From: RUG12461 sp045661345
GTDB lineage: Bacteria; Bacillota; Clostridia; Lachnospirales; Lachnospiraceae
Length of the DNA stretch: 64,000 nucleotides
NCBI GenBank assembly: GCA_045661345.1
Contig: JAZRFM010000012.1
Location: forward strand, 1-64,000
Direction of reading: 5' to 3'
Shown here: piece by piece, positions 59,837 to 64,000 of the stretch
How the letters are laid out: the number at the start of each line of letters is the position of its first letter
Numbering within the stretch: the stretch's first letter is position 1
Notes under the pieces: model-generated
The model's input: only the letters and a program-made list of their open reading frames with translations
Told to the model about the DNA's origin: nothing
Database searches by the model: none
Program-made: the position numbers and the translations under genes

Positions 59837-60679
59837 TTATTTTGAATAGTCAAAAAATCCTTTCCCGGATTTGCATCCAAGATTGCCGTCCGCAACCATC
59901 TTCTCCAGCAGCGGAGCCGGTTTGTACTTCGGATCCTTGTCTGTACCTTCGTAAATCACGTTCATGATCGCAAGGCAGATGTCCAGTCCGATGTAGTCGC
60001 CCAGATGAAGCGGTCCCATGGGATGGTTGCATCCAAGCTGCATCGCGATGTCAATATCCTCTGCGGAAGCCGTGCCTGCATCCAGAACGTTGATTGCTTC
60101 ATTGATCATCGGGATCAGGATTCTGTTTACGGCAAAGCCCGGCGCCTCATTGATACGAACCGGGGTCTTTCCGATTTCCTCGGAAATCTTTACGATTTTC
60201 TCAAACAGGTCATCCGGTGTGTTCTCACCCTTGATTACCTCGATCAGCTTCATACGTGCCGCCGGGTTGAAGAAATGCATGCCGATCAGCGGACGGTCCA
60301 GATCCTTGCCGATCTCGGTGATGGAAAGGGAGGACGTATTGGATGTGAACAGGCAGTCCTTGCTGACAATCCCCTGCAGCTCCTGGAAGGTATCCTTTTT
60401 CACCTGAAGATCTTCAAAAGCTGCCTCCACAATCAGATCGCAGTCAGAGCAGATATCCTTCAAGCCTGTCTGAATGCGGGAAAGGATGGCATCCGCAGCG
60501 GACTGCTCCATCTTGCCCTTTTCCACCATCTTGTTCAGGCCTTTTTCGATCTTTGCCTTGCCGCCGGTCGCGAACTCTTCTTTGATATCGCAAAGCCGCA
60601 CCTCAAAGCCGTCCACCTGCGCAAATGCCTGCGCAATACCGGAACCCATGGTTCCTGCGCCAATGACTCCTACTACCAT
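59837..60679 (-). CDS. hbd: 3-hydroxybutyryl-CoA dehydrogenase
   Basis: 280 residues. NAD site VGVIGAGTMGSGIAQAFAQ at the N-terminus, catalytic GMHFFNPAARMKLIEVI and the C-terminal domain ending GNLGCKSGKGFFDYSK. It reduces acetoacetyl-CoA. The gene begins 25 nt after thl. A crotonase gene, often placed beside it, is missing. Confidence 0.96.
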   Translation of the reverse strand: MVVGVIGAGTMGSGIAQAFAQVDGFEVRLCDIKEEFATGGKAKIEKGLNKMVEKGKMEQSAADAILSRIQTGLKDICSDCDLIVEAAFEDLQVKKDTFQELQGIVSKDCLFTSNTSSLSITEIGKDLDRPLIGMHFFNPAARMKLIEVIKGENTPDDLFEKIVKISEEIGKTPVRINEAPGFAVNRILIPMINEAINVLDAGTASAEDIDIAMQLGCNHPMGPLHLGDYIGLDICLAIMNVIYEGTDKDPKYKPAPLLEKMVADGNLGCKSGKGFFDYSK

Positions 60680-60704
60680 AATATTTTCCCTCCTGTATAA
60701 ATAA

Positions 60705-61898
60705 TTATCGTTCCACTACAGTCGCACAACCCATGCCGCCGCCGATGCAGAGGGTTGCAAGACCTCTCTTCGCGCCCTTTTCCTCCATCTCGTGAAGCAG
60801 GGTAACGAGGATACGGCAGCCTGATGCACCAACCGGATGGCCGAGCGCGATGGCACCGCCCTTCGGATTCAGCTGCTTTGCAACATCGATCCCGAGATCC
60901 TTGCCCACTGCTACAGACTGTGCTGCGAATGCTTCGTTTGCCTCAATGATGTCAAAATCACCGATGGAGAGTCCGGTCTTTGCCATCACTTTCTTCGTTG
61001 CCGCAACCGGGCCGATTCCCATGACTTCCGGACGAACGCCCGCAAGTGCACCAGCGACAAAGGTGGCCATCGGCTTCACGCCGAGCTCCTGTGCCTTCTC
61101 TTCACTCATCACAACCACTGCTGCCGCACCGTCATTGATACCGGAAGCATTTCCTGCGGTCACGAATCCGTCCGGATTGATCGGGCGCATGGAAGCAAGC
61201 TTCTCCAGCGTTACCTCCGGTCTTGGACCTTCGTCCGTATCGAACAGGACGGTTTCTTTTTTCTTCTTGATCTCAACCGGAACAATCTCCTTCTTGAATG
61301 CGCCGGACTCCATCGCAGCCTTGCACTTCTGCTGGCTGTTGAAGGCAAACTCATCCAGCTCTTCACGCTTCAGGTTCCACTCACGGCAGATATTGTCTGC
61401 TGTGGTGATCATATGATAATCATTAAATGCATCCCAAAGCGCATCATTGACCATGGTATCCATCAGCGCACCCTTGCTCTGGGTCGGCCAGGTCATACGA
61501 TATCCGTAACGCCCCTGCGGGATCGCATAAGGAGCCATAGACATGTTCTCCATACCGCCGGCAACAACTACATCCGCATCTCCGGCAAGAATCATCTGTG
61601 CAGCCTGATTCACGCAGTTCAGTCCGGAACCGCAGACCACGTTCGTCGTCACAGCCGGAACCTCAACGGGAAGACCGGCCTTGATCGATGCCTGACGTGC
61701 CACGTTCTGCCCCTGTCCTGCCTGGATCACGCAACCCATGTAAACATGGTCTACCTTATCCGGCGCAACACCTGCCCGCGAAAGCGCCTCCTTGATCACG
61801 ATCGAGCCAAGTGTGACAGCGGGTGTCGTGCTCAAGCCTCCACCCATCGTACCGATTGCCGTACGACAAGCACCTGCTAAAACTACCTTTTTTGCCAT
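60705..61898 (-). CDS. thl: Acetyl-CoA acetyltransferase (thiolase)
   Basis: 397 residues. Active-site Cys in NVVCGSGLNCVNQAAQM, His in GGAIALGHPVGASGCRI, and the second Cys in CIGGGMGCATVVE. It joins two acetyl-CoA to acetoacetyl-CoA, the first step to butyrate. First gene of the operon; ribosome site AAAGGAGAG; a Rex-type box lies in front. Confidence 0.96.
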   Translation of the reverse strand: MAKKVVLAGACRTAIGTMGGGLSTTPAVTLGSIVIKEALSRAGVAPDKVDHVYMGCVIQAGQGQNVARQASIKAGLPVEVPAVTTNVVCGSGLNCVNQAAQMILAGDADVVVAGGMENMSMAPYAIPQGRYGYRMTWPTQSKGALMDTMVNDALWDAFNDYHMITTADNICREWNLKREELDEFAFNSQQKCKAAMESGAFKKEIVPVEIKKKKETVLFDTDEGPRPEVTLEKLASMRPINPDGFVTAGNASGINDGAAAVVVMSEEKAQELGVKPMATFVAGALAGVRPEVMGIGPVAATKKVMAKTGLSIGDFDIIEANEAFAAQSVAVGKDLGIDVAKQLNPKGGAIALGHPVGASGCRILVTLLHEMEEKGAKRGLATLCIGGGMGCATVVER

Positions 61899-61925
61899 GT
61901 TTTTCTCTCCTTTGCATATTTATTT

Positions 61926-61943
61926 ATGTTAAATTTTTAACAA
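61926..61943 (-). promoter_or_regulatory. Rex-type redox operator of the butyrate operon
   Basis: Minus strand TTGTTAA-AAAT-TTAACAT, 17 of 18 positions of the Rex consensus TTGTTAA-N4-TTAACAA. It lies 28-45 nt before the thl ATG. A -10-like TATGAT is at 61991-61986, so the box would sit in the early transcript and act as a block. Rex control of this pathway is known in clostridia. Confidence 0.85.
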
Positions 61944-62086
61944 TCCCGGAATAAAGAAAGAAAGTCGGAGGCGACTTCCTCGACTATCATAGCACGTTTC
62001 CACGAAAAAGGAAACATGGAATTTCAGAGTTTCTGTGCATCCTGACGGAGCGATCCGAGAAAAGACTGATTTCATCCGTCTTCCCT

Positions 62087-62115
62087 TTGTAATTCTGAAA
62101 AATGCGTGGTATGAT
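62087..62115 (+). promoter_or_regulatory. Promoter of the acidic repeat protein gene
   Basis: TTGTAA (62087-62092), 17-bp spacer, TATGAT (62110-62115). Six bases separate the -10 from ATG 62122. Confidence 0.65.
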
Positions 62116-62121
62116 GTACAC

Positions 62122-63930
62122 ATGAAATATACGACTTATCATAATGAAAACTATTATCCGGTTCGAAGAGACGGTGCGCTGGTGATTTTTTACCGGAACC
62201 TCTGCTTTTCATGGCAAGAGGGCTCCGATCCGGTGCTGCTTTATGCCGACTTCGGACCCCCGGAGGTTACTGCGCTCCCCGATCTGCCGCCCGGTTTCTA
62301 CACGACACTTGACGCTGTTGCCGCGGAAAATCAGGGGGATCCCATCGGCGCCATGCTGATTGTATGCGCCACACGTTCTTTCCCGGCAGAAGACCATGCG
62401 GCCGTTACGCATTGGGCCCAGTCCGTCAACATGATGATCCGTTCTCTGACCCATGGCGGCGCCGCCTATTCCGAGGCCGGTTTTACCTTAACGAATCTGA
62501 ACGGGGAAAACACATCCGTCCATTTAACGACTATACTGGAATCACACTGCCTGCCTTCCGGGCAGACCTATCAAGAGGAGGATACCGCTATGGGTACATC
62601 AGAAAACAATGCAGATGTCTTATCGATGGAGGAGCTGTTGAAGATCGCGGAAGAAGCCGCACCGGCAGATGCGCCGATGGACGATCCCGTATTGGCGGAA
62701 GCGGTGGCCGGGATGCCGGCGTCAGAAGAACCCGTGGCAGAAGAGCCTGTGCCGGAGGTGGGGACGGAGTCGCCTGTTGATATACCGGAGACGGCCGTCG
62801 AGGTGCCGGCAGAAGAGCCTGCGCCGGAGATGGGGACGGAGTCGCCTGTTGATATACCGGAGGCGGCAGCCGAAATACCGGCAGAGCCAATCGCAGATTC
62901 TTCGGATGCCGTTACCGAAGCCGACATCGCGATCAAGGATGAGGATGTGGATATGATCGTCGCCAATATGCTTGGCAACAATCCTGCCTCGGAGGAAATA
63001 CCTCCCATTGACGAAACCGCTCCTCTCCCGGAAGATATTATTCCGGATATTCCCCTCGCCGAGGCAGATCCCATGGCTGCAGAAGACCCTGCCTTCGAGG
63101 AAGCCGTGACGGAAGAGCCTGAAGCCGGGATGATGGCGGAGGCGCCGCAAGAGCCTGAAACCGGGATGGTGGCCGAGGCGCCGCAAGAGCCCGCGGCTGA
63201 GATGATGCCGGAGATACCAGAGATGCCTGAAGAGCCTGTTACCGCAGAGCCCATCACAGATGACCCCGCTCCCGCAGAGGATTTCGTTCCTGCGGAGGAA
63301 ATGCCCGTCCCGGAGGCAGACATCGCTGCCCCGGAGGAGAACATCGCCATCCCTGAGGCAGACATCGCTGTCCCGGAGGAAGAGACCCCTGCTGATGCCG
63401 AGTCCTTCATGGAGGAACCAATCCTTCCGGAGGAACCGGCTGCTTTTGCAGAGCCTGCCGCCGATACTCCTCTTCTCACCCCCATGAATGACGATCCTGC
63501 GCATTGTGTACTCTGCGTTCGTGTGGATCCCGCGGAAGTGGATCTGGATATTCCGGAGAATTCCACCATGATGATCTCCGACAATACCGTTATTTTTCCG
63601 GAAAACGGGGCACTGCTCACACAGGATCTCCTTACCGGGGCGAAAGACCGTTCCGCATTAAACGCCAGTGTCCTTGCTGCTTTCTCCATCAGCATGGAGG
63701 GTTTTGCAGCACAAAACGAGACCTATACGCTGCACAGCCTTCTTTTCTCCTGGCTTCTGAAAAAGCTGCTCGTTGTCTCCGAGGATCCATCCGCAGCGCA
63801 AAAGATCAATAACACCCTCGCCTTCCTCGGCAGCCCGTTCCGCTACACCGAGACCGGTTTCACCGATGGCACCGGACAGACCCTTACCGCTGCAGAAGTC
63901 TTCTACCGGCTGTCCGCACAAAAAATCTGA
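62122..63930 (+). CDS. Large acidic repeat protein of unknown function
   Basis: 602 residues. An N-terminal globular domain (1-160) and a C-terminal one (about 465-602, HCVLCVRVDPAEVDLDIPEN onward) flank about 300 residues rich in Glu, Pro and Ala with tandem repeats, e.g. GTESPVDIPETAVEVPA/GTESPVDIPEAAAEIPA and AEAPQEPETGM/AEAPQEPAAEM. No signal peptide or membrane anchor. The middle part is surely disordered. No ribosome site; probably leaderless. Divergent from the butyrate operon, its function unknown. Confidence 0.75.
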   Translation: MKYTTYHNENYYPVRRDGALVIFYRNLCFSWQEGSDPVLLYADFGPPEVTALPDLPPGFYTTLDAVAAENQGDPIGAMLIVCATRSFPAEDHAAVTHWAQSVNMMIRSLTHGGAAYSEAGFTLTNLNGENTSVHLTTILESHCLPSGQTYQEEDTAMGTSENNADVLSMEELLKIAEEAAPADAPMDDPVLAEAVAGMPASEEPVAEEPVPEVGTESPVDIPETAVEVPAEEPAPEMGTESPVDIPEAAAEIPAEPIADSSDAVTEADIAIKDEDVDMIVANMLGNNPASEEIPPIDETAPLPEDIIPDIPLAEADPMAAEDPAFEEAVTEEPEAGMMAEAPQEPETGMVAEAPQEPAAEMMPEIPEMPEEPVTAEPITDDPAPAEDFVPAEEMPVPEADIAAPEENIAIPEADIAVPEEETPADAESFMEEPILPEEPAAFAEPAADTPLLTPMNDDPAHCVLCVRVDPAEVDLDIPENSTMMISDNTVIFPENGALLTQDLLTGAKDRSALNASVLAAFSISMEGFAAQNETYTLHSLLFSWLLKKLLVVSEDPSAAQKINNTLAFLGSPFRYTETGFTDGTGQTLTAAEVFYRLSAQKI

Positions 63931-63935
63931 AAGGC

Positions 63936-63968
63936 AAAAAAAGAGTTTCGCTTGCGAAACTCTTTTTT
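63936..63968 (+). terminator. Terminator after the acidic repeat protein gene
   Basis: AAAAAAGAGTTTCGC-TT-GCGAAACTCTTTTTT, 15-bp perfect stem with a T-run, 6 nt after the stop. Confidence 0.92.
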
Positions 63969-64000
63969 GCTACAGGTTCTTAATATCCCCAGCTCATGAG

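Overview
The window looks like a chromosome segment from an anaerobic, butyrate-forming Lachnospiraceae-type bacterium (Firmicutes, Clostridia). The evidence is a thl-hbd-bcd-etfB-etfA gene run with a Rex-type box, the DapL route to diaminopimelate, an orphan ECF S component, KtrAB, a SpoIIE-type phosphatase, TypA, ClpX, AsnA and mid-range GC. No marker resolves the genus.

Positions 1-12,600 are accessory. Two inverted copies of a block (about 160-1110 forward, 9300-10515 reverse) each hold a PD-(D/E)XK nuclease-like gene followed by a small gene for a double-glycine-leader protein with an SH3/KOW-like core. Five intact members of this small-protein family, two decayed ones and one orphan core occur in the region, most behind the same conserved upstream cassette. 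Between the blocks lie a BsuBI/PstI-type restriction-modification operon led by a small ribbon-helix-helix gene missed by length cut-offs (3926-4099), an XRE regulator, an ISL3-family transposase and a lipoprotein. A DUF3990/XRE toxin-antitoxin-like pair whose promoter lies inside a 22-bp inverted repeat closes the region.

Positions 12,700-31,600 carry mixed genes: a SpoIIE-type phosphatase, fructosamine kinase and GNAT pair, a metal-binding lipoprotein behind a Fur/Zur-like box, an AlaX editing protein, SPFH protein, Fic protein, KtrAB potassium uptake, and a DNA-damage cluster (Y-family polymerase with a LexA box exactly in its promoter spacer, YolD, SRAP/HMCES). Between the polymerase and YolD sits a 113-bp-period direct repeat.

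Positions 31,616-32,564 are the strangest non-coding stretch. ACACGCA and its reverse complement TGCGTGT alternate, with a fixed 27-28 bp step in one direction and 25 or 35 bp in the other, between a nuclease-like gene and a tRNA-Gly. A very GC-rich hairpin lies between the array and the tRNA.

Positions 32,600-64,000 are mostly core: cyclic-di-GMP proteins (GGDEF, and a beta-propeller HD-GYP sensor), ClpX, LepB, AsnA, lysine/DAP synthesis (dapA, dapB, dapL), CobO, TypA, a eukaryote-type HisA, GuaB, an orphan HypB, two more double-glycine-leader mini-peptides (55,207-55,625), an ECF S component, the butyrate operon without crotonase, and a large acidic repeat protein. Several genes (3926-4099, 38444, 62122, possibly 27878 and 41607) have a -10 hexamer so close to the start codon that their mRNAs would be leaderless or nearly so.
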